Of a stretch of DNA of 64,000 bases, positions 8,433-16,473 are shown piece by piece; within the stretch, counting starts at the first letter, position 1, and every line of letters starts with the position of its first letter. Under the pieces are notes generated by a model that saw nothing but the letters and a program-made list of their open reading frames with translations, was not told the DNA's origin and ran no database searches. The position numbers and the translations under genes were made by a program. The stretch is from NCBI GenBank assembly GCA_963848495.1, contig CAWKDV010000004.1:186001-250000 (forward strand), given 5' to 3'. This stretch comes from JAICJR01 sp963848495. Its GTDB lineage: Bacteria > Actinomycetota > Thermoleophilia > Solirubrobacterales > Thermoleophilaceae.

Positions 8433-9369
8433 GACGGTGCGCGGCCCGGTCGAGCTCGAGCAGCTCGGCACGACCCTGATGCACGAGCACATCTTCATCC
8501 TCGACCCGCAGGCGCTGCAGAACTACGGCCACGTCTGGGGCCCCTCCTACTGGGACGAGGAGGAGCGCGTGGCGGACGCGATCGCGAAGCTCGGGCGCGC
8601 CCGCGACGGCGGCATCCAGACGATCGTCGACCCGACCGTGCTCGGCCTCGGCCGCTACATCCCTCGCATCCAGCGGGTGAACGAGGCGGTGGACATGAAC
8701 ATCGTCGTCGCGACCGGCGTGTACGCCTTCCTCGAGCTGCCCGGCTTCCTCGGCTACCGGTCGGACGACGTGATCACTGAGATCTTCGTCCGCGAGATCC
8801 GCGAGGGCATCGACGACACCGGCGTGAAGGCGGCGTTCATCAAGTGCGCGATCGAGGAGCACGGCATCGTCGGCGACATCCCGCGCATCCTCAGGTGCGT
8901 GGCGGCGGCGTCCGTGGAGACGGGCGCGCCGGTGATGGTGCACACAAACGCGCCGGCGCAGACCGGGCTGCTCGCCCTCGACTTCCTCATCGACGCGGGC
9001 GTCCACCCCTCGAAGCTCGTGATCGCCCATGCGGGCGACAGCAACGACCTCGACTACCTGCGCCACCTCGCCGACAGCGGCGCCTGGCTGGGCCAGGACC
9101 GCTACGGGATCGAGCACTTCAACCCGAGCGCCGACCGGATCGCCACGACCACCGCGCTGATCGAGCAGGGCTACGCCGGCCAGATCCACCTGGGGCACGA
9201 CGCCGCCTGCTTCTACGACTTCATGCAGCACAACCCGCCGTTCGCCCACGAGCGGCCCGACTACCTGCGGATCCACGACGAGCTGCTCCCCGCCCTGCGC
9301 GCGAACGGGGTAGAGGAGCAGCAGATCGAGCAGATGCTGGTGGAGAACCCGCGCCGCTTCTTCAGCTAG
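8425..9369 (+). CDS. Phosphotriesterase-family (amidohydrolase) metal-dependent hydrolase
   Basis: 314 aa, ATG at 8425 with GGAGG upstream, overlapping the SDR end by 8 bp. Binuclear-metal TIM barrel: H20 and H22 (LMHEHI), bridging lysine K140 (AFIKCA), H173 (MVHTN), H202 (IAHAGD) and D259 (LGHDAA) are all in place. Family members include phosphotriesterases, PTE-like lactonases and PHP-type esterases. In an operon with ThDP, VOC and SDR enzymes, a lactonase or ester hydrolase step is the most natural guess. It converges on the next gene with an 8-bp overlap. Confidence 0.85.
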   Translation: MVETVRGPVELEQLGTTLMHEHIFILDPQALQNYGHVWGPSYWDEEERVADAIAKLGRARDGGIQTIVDPTVLGLGRYIPRIQRVNEAVDMNIVVATGVYAFLELPGFLGYRSDDVITEIFVREIREGIDDTGVKAAFIKCAIEEHGIVGDIPRILRCVAAASVETGAPVMVHTNAPAQTGLLALDFLIDAGVHPSKLVIAHAGDSNDLDYLRHLADSGAWLGQDRYGIEHFNPSADRIATTTALIEQGYAGQIHLGHDAACFYDFMQHNPPFAHERPDYLRIHDELLPALRANGVEEQQIEQMLVENPRRFFS

Positions 9370-10321
9370 CCACGGGCCGGCTCGGCTGCCTGCGCCGGAG
9401 TGCAACAACGGCCGCCGCGAGCGCCGCGACCAGCGGGATCGCGCCGAACACCCACGGGAAGCTGCTACCGCCATCCGGATGCGAGCGCGGCTTGGGCTTG
9501 ACCGGTGGTGCCGCCGCCGCCCGCCTGACCGCGAACGTCGTCGTGTTCATCAGCGCGACCAGGGAGCCGTCCTTCAGCACCTGCAGCGTGCCGCCACCCA
9601 GCGACATCTTGACCATGCCGTCGTCGATTCCCTTCGGGAGGTCGACGCAGAACGCCCTCCGCCCCAGCGTGTCGAGCGCGTGGATGAACGGGCTCTCGCC
9701 GGGGCGCTGATAGAGCGTGTAGGCCCAGCGGCCGTCCGGGCTCATGAGCCGCGTGAGCGGGAGACCCTGCATCTTCTCGTCGGGCTCGCGCGGGTCGACG
9801 ATCGCCTGCGGTAGCAGCACCCGCCGGTCGAGGTCGTAGGCGCGCACCTCGTAGCGGGCGGTCTGCGAGATCGACTGGTAGTGGGTCAGGTAGACGAGGC
9901 TGCCGTCCGGCGAGATCGCGTCGACCGTGTACATGCCGGGCAGCGTGATGTGCGCCACCGGCTTCAGCCGCACCGTGTCGAGCACGGCGAGGCGGGTCGT
10001 CTTCGCCGGGTAGACCGTGCTGTTCTGCTCGAGTACGAGCGTGCGGCCGTTCCCCGACAGGCCCGTGGTGGAGCCGTCGTAGGCCGCGCCGGGCACACCG
10101 AAGCTCCCGGCGATGCGGCGGTAGCGCTCGACCGTGCCGCCGTTCACCCGCTGGACGATCGTGCTGCGTCTGTCGGCGATCGTCACGAAGTGCTTGCCGA
10201 TGCCCGGGGCGCTCGCCCCGGCCCCTCCCTGCTGTGGGGGCACAGGTCCACCGGCCGCGAGAGCTGCTGCCGGGAGCGCCAGGCCGATGCCGAACAGGAT
10301 CGTCAGAAGAGTGCGTCGCAT
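9362..10321 (-). CDS. Secreted, membrane-anchored beta-propeller-like hypothetical protein
   Basis: 319 aa from the ATG at 10321. Residues 1-22 are a signal peptide (MRRTLLTILFGIGLALPAAAL). The body has repeated strand motifs with phrases common in WD/YVTN-type propellers (LSGNGRTLVLEQN, ISPDGSLVYLTHY, MSPDGRWAYTLYQ). Near the C-terminus is a proline/lysine linker, a membrane helix (FPWVFGAIPLVAALAAAVVAL) and a basic tail (RRRQPSRP). Topology: outside the cell, anchored by the C-terminal helix. Function unknown. It is the last gene on the minus strand before the catabolic operon and is separated from mop by a hairpin. Confidence 0.7.
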   Translation of the reverse strand: MRRTLLTILFGIGLALPAAALAAGGPVPPQQGGAGASAPGIGKHFVTIADRRSTIVQRVNGGTVERYRRIAGSFGVPGAAYDGSTTGLSGNGRTLVLEQNSTVYPAKTTRLAVLDTVRLKPVAHITLPGMYTVDAISPDGSLVYLTHYQSISQTARYEVRAYDLDRRVLLPQAIVDPREPDEKMQGLPLTRLMSPDGRWAYTLYQRPGESPFIHALDTLGRRAFCVDLPKGIDDGMVKMSLGGGTLQVLKDGSLVALMNTTTFAVRRAAAAPPVKPKPRSHPDGGSSFPWVFGAIPLVAALAAAVVALRRRQPSRPVAS

Positions 10322-10367
10322 GCCCTCTATACGTCCGTCGGCGCCGCGGAGTTCCCGAAAGCGGCAG

Positions 10368-10399
10368 CGCCCGCCCGCCGCGTTCGCGGCGGACGGGCG
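10368..10399. terminator. Strong GC hairpin after mop
   Basis: Inverted repeat with a 6-bp outer stem, one mismatch, a 7-bp inner stem and a GTTC loop. It lies downstream of mop and upstream of the propeller-like gene on the minus strand. No T-tract follows, as is common in GC-rich actinobacteria. Likely terminator or processing site for the tungstate/molybdate operon. Confidence 0.5.
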
Positions 10400-10506
10400 G
10401 CTGGCCGGCGGCAATCCCTCGCCGCCCGGCGCGCGCCACGATCCCTGGGAGGGGTGATGGGCGCGCCGAACGAGTGAAGCGCAGCTTCCTAAGAGGAACC
10501 TGAGGG

Positions 10507-10716
10507 TCAGTCCTCCACGCCGACCATCACATCGGACGCCTTGATCAGCGCGACGACCTGCTTGCCGGGCTCGAGGCCGAGGTCCTTGGTCGCCTCGACC
10601 GTGATCGAGGCGACGAGCCGCAACCCCATCACGTCGAGCTCGACGTTGGCGATCGCCTCCCCGGCATTGATCGAGCTCACCACGGCGGGCAGCTGGTTGC
10701 GGGTGCTCAGCTTCAT
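10507..10716 (-). CDS. mop: Molbindin (Mop), TOBE-domain oxyanion-binding protein
   Basis: 69 aa, the usual length of a single-domain molbindin. MKLSTRNQLPAVVSSINAG and the following VELDVMGLRLVASIT are the diagnostic Mop strands. These proteins form hexamers that store or buffer molybdate or tungstate in the cytoplasm. The gene lies 13 bp after the MerR-TOBE regulator in the same direction as the transporter genes, which supports a role in oxyanion homeostasis. A hairpin terminator candidate follows. Confidence 0.9.
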   Translation of the reverse strand: MKLSTRNQLPAVVSSINAGEAIANVELDVMGLRLVASITVEATKDLGLEPGKQVVALIKASDVMVGVED

Positions 10717-10729
10717 CGGCTCCTCCTGT

Positions 10730-11104
10730 TCAGCGGCGTTCGACTATGACGGTGGTGGACTTCACCACGGCGGTGGCCAGCACGCCGGGGGCCAGCTCGA
10801 GCTCCTCGGCGGCCTCGCGCGACATCAGCGACACGACCCGGAACGGCCCGCAGGCGAGGTCCACCTTCGCCATCACGCCGTCCTTCTCCACCGAGACGAC
10901 GACGCCCTGCAGCCGGTTGCGGGCGCTGGTGCGCTCGGTCCCGCCGCGCTCGCGCAGCAGCTCGGCCAGATCCTTGGCCTGGATGAAGCGCTGCTGGCCG
11001 CGGCGCTCGAACTTGATCCGTCCGTCCCGCTCCCAGCGGCGCAGCGTGTCCGTGCTCACTCCGAGCGCGGTGGCGGCGGTGCCGATGCGGACGAGCTCAC
11101 TCAT
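10730..11104 (-). CDS. MerR-type HTH regulator fused to a TOBE (molybdate/tungstate-binding) domain
   Basis: 124 aa. Residues about 5-45 are a helix-turn-helix of the MerR/excisionase type (IGTAATALGVSTDTLRRWERDG, broken here by function not by sequence). Residues about 60-122 form a TOBE domain (ARNRLQGVVVSVEKDGVMA, then VVKSTTVIVER). The domain pair is what a ModE-like oxyanion-responsive regulator needs, but with a MerR-type reader instead of the ModE one. It overlaps tupC by ATGA (11101-11104). A candidate operator is the inverted repeat at 16474-16494 ahead of tupA. Confidence 0.82.
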   Translation of the reverse strand: MSELVRIGTAATALGVSTDTLRRWERDGRIKFERRGQQRFIQAKDLAELLRERGGTERTSARNRLQGVVVSVEKDGVMAKVDLACGPFRVVSLMSREAAEELELAPGVLATAVVKSTTVIVERR

Positions 11105-12063
11105 GCCAAGCGGGATTCTTGCTGGCTCGGAGCCTCGGCGTCCGCGCGCGGGAACAGCACGCCGCCGTTCGCGCTCAGGCGCACGTTCTCGCCGAGCTCA
11201 GGGCCGGGCAGCGGCGCGATCGCCACGAGCCGCCCGTTGTCGAGCGCCAGCTCAATCCGCACGCCGTCCTCGAGCGGCACGCGCCGCTCCACGCGGCCGC
11301 TCAGCGGTCCCGCCGGGTCGAGCTCGACATGCGCCGGGCGGAGCATGCGCGTGCCGCCGGGCTCGTCGAGCCGGCCGGCGAAGCCGAGGAAGGCGGCCAC
11401 CGCGGGCGACGGCGGCTGCTCCAGCACCTCGCGCGGCGCGCCGGCGGCCGCCAGCTCGCCGTCCAGCAGGACGAGCACGCGGTCGGCCAGCGCCCAGGCC
11501 TCGGCGCGGTCGTGCACCACCACGAGCGTGGCCCGCCGCTCCGAGCGGAACGCCGACGCCGCATCGTAGAGCAGGTCGGCGCGCGCGCCCGCGTCGAGGC
11601 CCGCGAAGGGCTCGTCCAGCAGCAGAACGTCCGGCTCGACGGCCAGCGCCCGCGCCAGATGCACCCGGCGCTGCTCGCCGCCCGACAGCTTGTCCACCGG
11701 CTGCTGGGCATATCCGCCGGCCCCCAGCAGCGCGAGTGCCCTGAGGGAGCGCTGCCGGCGCTCCGGGCGCGGAACGCCCCACCAGCTCAGCGCGAGCTCC
11801 ACGTTGGCCAGCGCGCTGCGGCGCGCGAGCGAGGGCGCCTGCAGGGCGGCCGCCACCTTGCCGCGCCGCTCGATGCTGCCCGCCGCGGGCGCCAGCAGCC
11901 CGGCCAGCGCCGCGAGCAGCGTCGACTTGCCCGCCCCGTTCGGCCCGAGAAGAGCGACGACCTCGCCGCGCTCGAGCTCGAGGTCCACGCCGCTCACCAC
12001 GATCCGCCCGCGGCGGCGCAGCTCGAGCCCCGTGGCGCTCAGGACGCTCGCTGGAGCGTCCAC
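11101..12063 (-). CDS. tupC: Tungstate/molybdate ABC transporter ATP-binding protein (TupC/ModC-like)
   Basis: 320 aa from a GTG at 12063, overlapping tupB by 25 bp. Walker A GPNGAGKST (residues 40-48), Q-loop LQAPSL (about 75), signature LSGGEQRR (126-133), Walker B LLLDEP (147-152), H-loop VVVHDR (H184). A C-terminal TOBE-like region (about 240-320) is usual for oxyanion importers. No ATG is available near the N-terminus; the GTG start gives the best domain length. Powers import through TupB. Confidence 0.88.
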   Translation of the reverse strand: MDAPASVLSATGLELRRRGRIVVSGVDLELERGEVVALLGPNGAGKSTLLAALAGLLAPAAGSIERRGKVAAALQAPSLARRSALANVELALSWWGVPRPERRQRSLRALALLGAGGYAQQPVDKLSGGEQRRVHLARALAVEPDVLLLDEPFAGLDAGARADLLYDAASAFRSERRATLVVVHDRAEAWALADRVLVLLDGELAAAGAPREVLEQPPSPAVAAFLGFAGRLDEPGGTRMLRPAHVELDPAGPLSGRVERRVPLEDGVRIELALDNGRLVAIAPLPGPELGENVRLSANGGVLFPRADAEAPSQQESRLA

Positions 12064-12755
12064 TGCGCCTCGCGTTGCTGCGCGACGGTGAGCACCGCGG
12101 AGATCGCCAGCACGAGGCCGAGCAGGATCACCCCGAGCGCGATGCCGCGGCCGTAGTCGCCGGCCGAGACGCGCACGAGCACCGCGCTCGCCAGCGTCTG
12201 CGTCTGGCCCTGGATGTTGCCGCCGACGAGCACCACGGCTCCCACCTCCGACAGCGCCGAGCCCATCGCCGCGATCGCGGCCGCGAACACGCCCACACGC
12301 GCCTCGCGCAGCGCCAGCGCGGCCACCCGCAGCCGCGAGGCGCCGAGCGCCCGGGCCTGGTCCAGGAGCGGCCGCGGCACGGCCTGCAGCGCCGCGGCGC
12401 TGAGCGCCACCACGACAGGCAGCGCGAGCACGGTCTGCGCCAGGATCACGCCGTTCACCGTGTAGATCAGGTGCAGCCCGCCCAGCGGCGCCTGGCGGAA
12501 CAGGAGCAGCGAGATGATCAGGCCGACCACCACCGGCGGCAGCCCCAGCCCGGCGTTCGCGAACACAAGGCCGCTCCCCCGCCCGCGGAAGCGGCCCAGG
12601 CCGAGGAGGAGCCCGATCGGCAGTCCCAGCACCAGCGCGATGGCGGTCGACTCCAGTGCGATCCGCAGCGTCAGCCACATGATCGAGAAGACCTGGTGGT
12701 CGCCGTGGGTCAGCAGGTGGAAGGCGTCGCTGATCCCCTGGGAGATGAAGTGCAA
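12039..12755 (-). CDS. tupB: Tungstate/molybdate ABC transporter permease (TupB-like)
   Basis: 238 aa from a TTG start 3 bp after the stop of the ExbD-like gene. About five or six membrane segments. The cytoplasmic EAA-type loop that contacts the ATPase reads QARALGASRLRVAALALREA. The region GLPPVVVGLIISLLLFRQAPLGGL is typical of TupB/WtpB-type permeases (stop of the motif here is for length). Together with TupA and TupC it forms a high-affinity tungstate or molybdate importer; which ion is not decided by sequence alone. Confidence 0.87.
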   Translation of the reverse strand: MHFISQGISDAFHLLTHGDHQVFSIMWLTLRIALESTAIALVLGLPIGLLLGLGRFRGRGSGLVFANAGLGLPPVVVGLIISLLLFRQAPLGGLHLIYTVNGVILAQTVLALPVVVALSAAALQAVPRPLLDQARALGASRLRVAALALREARVGVFAAAIAAMGSALSEVGAVVLVGGNIQGQTQTLASAVLVRVSAGDYGRGIALGVILLGLVLAISAVLTVAQQREAQWTLQRAS

Positions 12756-12758
12756 AAC

Positions 12759-13091
12759 CTAACCGCCGCCCTGAACGAGGACCTCCCGCCCGTCCGAGAG
12801 TCGATAGACGGTGCCCACCTTGGTGCCGCTGCCGACAACCTGCTGGCCGGTGAGCCGGATCGTCTTCACCTGCTGTCCCTGCTTCGTGATGATCGTGCTC
12901 GCCCCGGGCGTGTTGCGCACGACCGTGACGTCCTTGTCCGTGAGGATGCTCGTGAGCCGCAGCGAGGAGAGCGCCGCCAGCAGGAACGCCACGGCCAGGA
13001 CGATGCCCAGGTCGAAGAGGTTCACGAGGCCGTCGAGCGGATCGCCGGCGCGGTCCACGTGGCGGCGCGCGTGCGGGTTGACGAAGCTCAC
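12759..13091 (-). CDS. Small single-pass membrane protein, DUF2149/ExbD-like
   Basis: 110 aa from a GTG that overlaps the ExbB-like stop (GTGA). One membrane helix (LGIVLAVAFLLAALSSL) is preceded by acidic residues (DPLDGLVNLFD), which resembles the arrangement of ExbD/TolR, where an Asp at the helix start carries protons. The periplasm-facing part is a small beta domain (DVTVVRNTPGAST, then GTVYRLSDGREVLVQ). It resembles the DUF2149 family, which I recall next to ExbB-like channels in archaea; that match should be tested by a profile search. Probable partner of the channel gene just upstream. Confidence 0.65.
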   Translation of the reverse strand: MSFVNPHARRHVDRAGDPLDGLVNLFDLGIVLAVAFLLAALSSLRLTSILTDKDVTVVRNTPGASTIITKQGQQVKTIRLTGQQVVGSGTKVGTVYRLSDGREVLVQGGG

Positions 13092-13792
13092 GCCTTCTCC
13101 TCGCCGACGATGTCTCCCGCCATCACGGGCCGAGTGTCCTCCTCGGCGTGCGCGATCGGGATGTCGGAGCCGAGCCCCGCGGCGACGAACTCGAGGTCGG
13201 ACAGGTCCTGGCCGTAGAGGCGGTCGCGCACCAGCGAGATGGCGTAGGCGATCGCGCCCACGAGCAGACCGAGTACGGTCACGCTGAACGCCACCCGCAG
13301 GTTGTTGCTGAGCTGCCTTACGTTGCCGGCGGCAAGGCCCGCCAGGGCCGGCGACAGCGGGATCAGCGTGCCCATCAGGCCGAGCGCCGGGCCGGCGCGC
13401 ACCAGCATGCGGGTGCGCTCGAGCTTGCGCAGCGAGCCGAAGTCGAAGTCGGCCAGGCGCTTGGCCAGCCGCTCCTCGGGCTTGGGCTTGGCGGCCTCGA
13501 TCACCAGCGCCGCCATGGTGAGCTCCATCGGGCGGCTGCGGGCAAACGGCCGCAGCACCGCGAAGGCGCCGTTCTCGTCCTTCTTGCCGAGCCGCTCGCG
13601 TGCGTCCGCCACCGCGTTCTCGAGCTTGTTGAAGTCGCGGCGGCGGCGCCTGACCAGCTCGATCACGAAGGCGCCCAGCTCGACCATCACCGCCGCGAGC
13701 GCCAGCAGCGCGAGGATGAGCACAGGCACGCGCAGCGCCTCCGCCACATGGAAGATGACCTTCTCTATGTCGTGGGCTGTGAGCGCCGCCAT
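13088..13792 (-). CDS. MotA/TolQ/ExbB family proton channel
   Basis: 234 aa. Three membrane helices in ExbB arrangement: one near the N-terminus (PVLILALLALAAVMVELGAF), a long cytoplasmic loop, then two near the C-terminus (GPALGLMGTLIPLSPALAGL and the helix around FSVTVLGLLVGAIAYAIS). GLMGTLIPL is the family signature (G-x-x-G-T-[VI]-x-G/P-x). Such channels turn proton flow into work on TonB, Tol or flagellar stators. Here the gene sits between a surface PKD protein and tupB, with no flagellar or TonB genes, so it may energise the oxyanion uptake system or a surface protein. Confidence 0.85.
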   Translation of the reverse strand: MAALTAHDIEKVIFHVAEALRVPVLILALLALAAVMVELGAFVIELVRRRRRDFNKLENAVADARERLGKKDENGAFAVLRPFARSRPMELTMAALVIEAAKPKPEERLAKRLADFDFGSLRKLERTRMLVRAGPALGLMGTLIPLSPALAGLAAGNVRQLSNNLRVAFSVTVLGLLVGAIAYAISLVRDRLYGQDLSDLEFVAAGLGSDIPIAHAEEDTRPVMAGDIVGEEKA

Positions 13793-13795
13793 GGC

Positions 13796-14999
13796 CTAGG
13801 AATTCGGATCCGGCCGCCTGCCCCCCTCCATGAACGCGCCGATTCCGAGCAGCAGGACCGCCGTGAGAGCGACGATCGGCACCTCCCTGCTGGGAGTGGA
13901 GCCGGTGCTTGCAAGGGCTGGGCGAGCCCGGCGAGCGGAGCAGACTACCTGGCGCGACGGTTTCCGACGACGCCAGCAAGATTCCGCTCACCTGCGTCAG
14001 GCCGGGCTCGGTCTTCGGGATGCTGGTGAGCGGCACCGGCGGCGTCTGATTGGTGTGGACCGAGGGCGGTGTCGTGCTCGGCGGGATCGAGCCGCTGCTG
14101 CCGCTGCCCGTGCCGCCTCCCGATCCGGTCGACGGCGCCGTGCCCGAGTTGCCGCTCCCCCCGGGATTGGTGGTGCTGGCCTGCTGCGGCTTGCCGACCG
14201 TGATCGTGACCGTGTCCGACGAGCCGCCCGAGTCCTGGTCGCCCGACACGACGACGAAAGCGTTGTAGCCGCCCGCCGTGTCATAGGTGTGCTGGACGTC
14301 CTGCCCGGTGGCCTTCGAGCCATCGCCGAAGTGCCAGGCATAGCTGAGCTTCTCGCCCTTCTTCTGGCCGCTCGCGGTCGCGCTGAACGAGACCGACTCC
14401 TTCGCGTGCGTCGTGGTCGGATTGGCCTTGGCCTTGACCTTGAGGATGTTGCCCCCGTGCGCCGAGACCACGAGCGGCGCCCCGCCTGTGGTGGCGATGT
14501 TGTCCGCCGCGTTCTGGTCCTTCGAGTTGCGCTGCGGCCGGAAGAAGTGGGTCGTGTCGGTGTCGACCCACACGAGCGGCGGGCCGTCCTTGAAGGCGTT
14601 CGGGTTCGTGATCTCGTCGTGGCTCAGGTAGCCGAAGGTGCCGTCCCGCGGGCGGGTGATGCGCAGGAAGCCGATGTTGGTCGAATCCAGGATCCCGGCG
14701 AGCTGGAGCAGCTTCTGGATCGAGGTGCCCCCCACCGACACCTGCTGGGAGCTCTTCGGCCCCTTGATCGTGACCGTGTGCTGCGGCACGTCCTGGTTCT
14801 GCGGCTGCTGGAGCACCCTCGCCGGCACGACCAGCGTCTGGGGGCCGATGTGCAGCACCACGCCCGGCCCGGCCTCCGAAAGCGCGGCGGGGGCCAGCCA
14901 CAGGAGCAGCGTCGCCACTAGGGCACAGACACCGAGCGCGCGGCCGACGTGCCCGGCTTTACCACCTTGTTGTCGCGGTACTGGACGCGGAGCTGCCAT
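13796..14999 (-). CDS. Secreted PKD-domain surface protein with C-terminal membrane anchor, frameshifted
   Basis: Signal peptide with basic N-region and hydrophobic core (GVCALVATLLLWLAPAALS). Residues about 45-190 form a domain with phrases like TVTIKG, then SIQKLLQLAGI, that recall sulfite-oxidase-fold or DUF4430-like ligand-binding domains; uncertain. A PKD domain follows (SYAWHFGDGSKATG, HTYDTAGGYN), then a Gly/Ser/Thr/Pro-rich linker. A C-terminal anchor (VPIVALTAVLLLGIGAF, then basic residues and the stop at 13798-13796) is in another frame, so a frameshift lies between about 13850 and 14000. The ATG at 14999 overlaps tupA by 82 bp; a GTG at 14918 is an alternative but leaves a poor signal peptide. 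Confidence 0.65.
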
Positions 15000-16453
15000 G
15001 TTCCGGATGAGAGTTTGACCGTGAGCGTGAACTTCGACGCGTGATTACGCGCGCTGAAGCTCTTCACCTTGGCAAATCTCTTCCCTCCTGCGCGCCGTGC
15101 GAGCACCACGAGCTCGGCGGCACGGTCACGCTGCGTGCTGGGCAGAGCACGGCCCGTGAGGCGGACCTTGCCCCCGCTGACGCTAGCGCTGCTCAGCGAG
15201 ACCTTTGCCGTGACGCTGATCTTGCCGAGCGCGTAGGTCGAGGCGCTCAGGTCGTGCGTCAGCGGGAACGAGATCTGAAGCGGACCGCTGCGCGAGGCCG
15301 GCACGCTGAACGAGAACTGGCCCTGGGCGTTCACCGTGTCGTGCGCCAGCACCGTGGCCGGCGAGGGACCGGCGGCAGCCTTGAAGATCGAGGCGAGGTG
15401 CGAGGTCTGGAACGCCAGCACCGAGCCGGTCAGGGGCGCCGCACCCGGCAGGTTGTTCGTCAGCGTGCCCGCGACCTTCAGCCGCGTGCCGGCCACCACG
15501 TGCGTGGGCAGCGCCTTGGAGGTCAGCTTCAACGTGGGGCGCGCGTCCGCGAAGAACGCCGGCTGCTGGGTGTTCGGGTAGCTGGCGAGCCGCGCGTGGA
15601 ACGCGGGCGAGGTCAGGTAGTCCAGGAACGCCGTGGCGCCCGCGACGTTGACCGACGGCACCTTCGCCGGGTTGACGGCGTAGGCGTGGAAGGAGTTCAC
15701 GAGCAGGTTCACCCCGCCGCGCGCCGAGGGATCGTTCTTGTCGGAGACGACCTTCAGGCTGCTGATCGCGTGGTTGGCCACCAGCCGGTTGAACGTGCCG
15801 CGGTCGGTGATCTCGTAGCAGCCGCCGCCAGAGAACGGGCACTGGTCGGTGAGCGTGACCGTCTGCGCCTGGCCGGTCCCTGCCTTGTGGTACCAGGGCG
15901 AGTTCGTGCTGCCGCTGCCGGGCTCGCCGGCGGTGTTCAGGGCCACGCCGCTCGTGAGCTTCCAGATCGCCTTCTCCTCGACGTTGGTGCCCGAGTTGTC
16001 GCCGCGCGAGACGAAGTTCGCCTTGCCCTGGTCGCCCGCTGCGGCGATCAGCTCGAACGCGTGCGCCGAGTCGTGCGCCGCACCGCTGAGCACCCCGGCC
16101 GGGTCGCTGTTCGGGCCGAGGATCACGTAGTCCGAGTAGAAGATCGCGCGGCCCGAGCTCTCCTTCGAGAAGCCGTTCGCCACGAACTGCGCCTCGAGCG
16201 TGGGGGCATGCGTGAGCACGGCGTCGCCCTGCCCCGCCTCGGCGTTGGTCAGCGCCTGGCCGGTGCCAACCGCGATGTACTTCAGCGTGTACTGCGGGAA
16301 GGCGGCATGGAAGCCGGGCGCGATGATGTCGTCGAGCAGGCCGGCGTCGCGGACGTCGGTGGTGCCCTGGACGATCACGTCGCTGGCACGGGCGGCCGCC
16401 GGCAGTGCCAGGGCCACGATTGAGAGCACGAGCAGCGGAATTCGCTTTGGCAT
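14918..16453 (-). CDS. tupA: Tungstate/molybdate-binding protein (TupA-like) with C-terminal Ig-like extension
   Basis: 511 aa from the ATG at 16453. Signal peptide (PLLVLSIVALALPAAARAS). Residues about 25-300 are a TupA-type periplasmic binding protein: the oxyanion-binding TTDVRDAGLLDDI, AVGTGQAL, DAVLTHAP and the SRGDNSGTN loop are all recognisable. Typical TupA ends near 280 residues; here about 210 more follow, made of two or more beta-rich modules (LKVAGTLTNNLPG, KVRLTGRALPST) that look like Ig/filamin-type repeats and may place the receptor at or in the cell wall. First gene of the uptake operon, with a candidate operator 21 bp upstream. Confidence 0.85.
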   Translation of the reverse strand: MPKRIPLLVLSIVALALPAAARASDVIVQGTTDVRDAGLLDDIIAPGFHAAFPQYTLKYIAVGTGQALTNAEAGQGDAVLTHAPTLEAQFVANGFSKESSGRAIFYSDYVILGPNSDPAGVLSGAAHDSAHAFELIAAAGDQGKANFVSRGDNSGTNVEEKAIWKLTSGVALNTAGEPGSGSTNSPWYHKAGTGQAQTVTLTDQCPFSGGGCYEITDRGTFNRLVANHAISSLKVVSDKNDPSARGGVNLLVNSFHAYAVNPAKVPSVNVAGATAFLDYLTSPAFHARLASYPNTQQPAFFADARPTLKLTSKALPTHVVAGTRLKVAGTLTNNLPGAAPLTGSVLAFQTSHLASIFKAAAGPSPATVLAHDTVNAQGQFSFSVPASRSGPLQISFPLTHDLSASTYALGKISVTAKVSLSSASVSGGKVRLTGRALPSTQRDRAAELVVLARRAGGKRFAKVKSFSARNHASKFTLTVKLSSGTWQLRVQYRDNKVVKPGTSAARSVSVP

Positions 16454-16473
16454 GGCGCGGCACCCTACCAACG

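Noticed and set aside
13088..13792. Flagellar stator MotA
   Set aside because: No flagellar genes nearby, no MotB with peptidoglycan-binding domain; the neighbour is an ExbD-like small protein.
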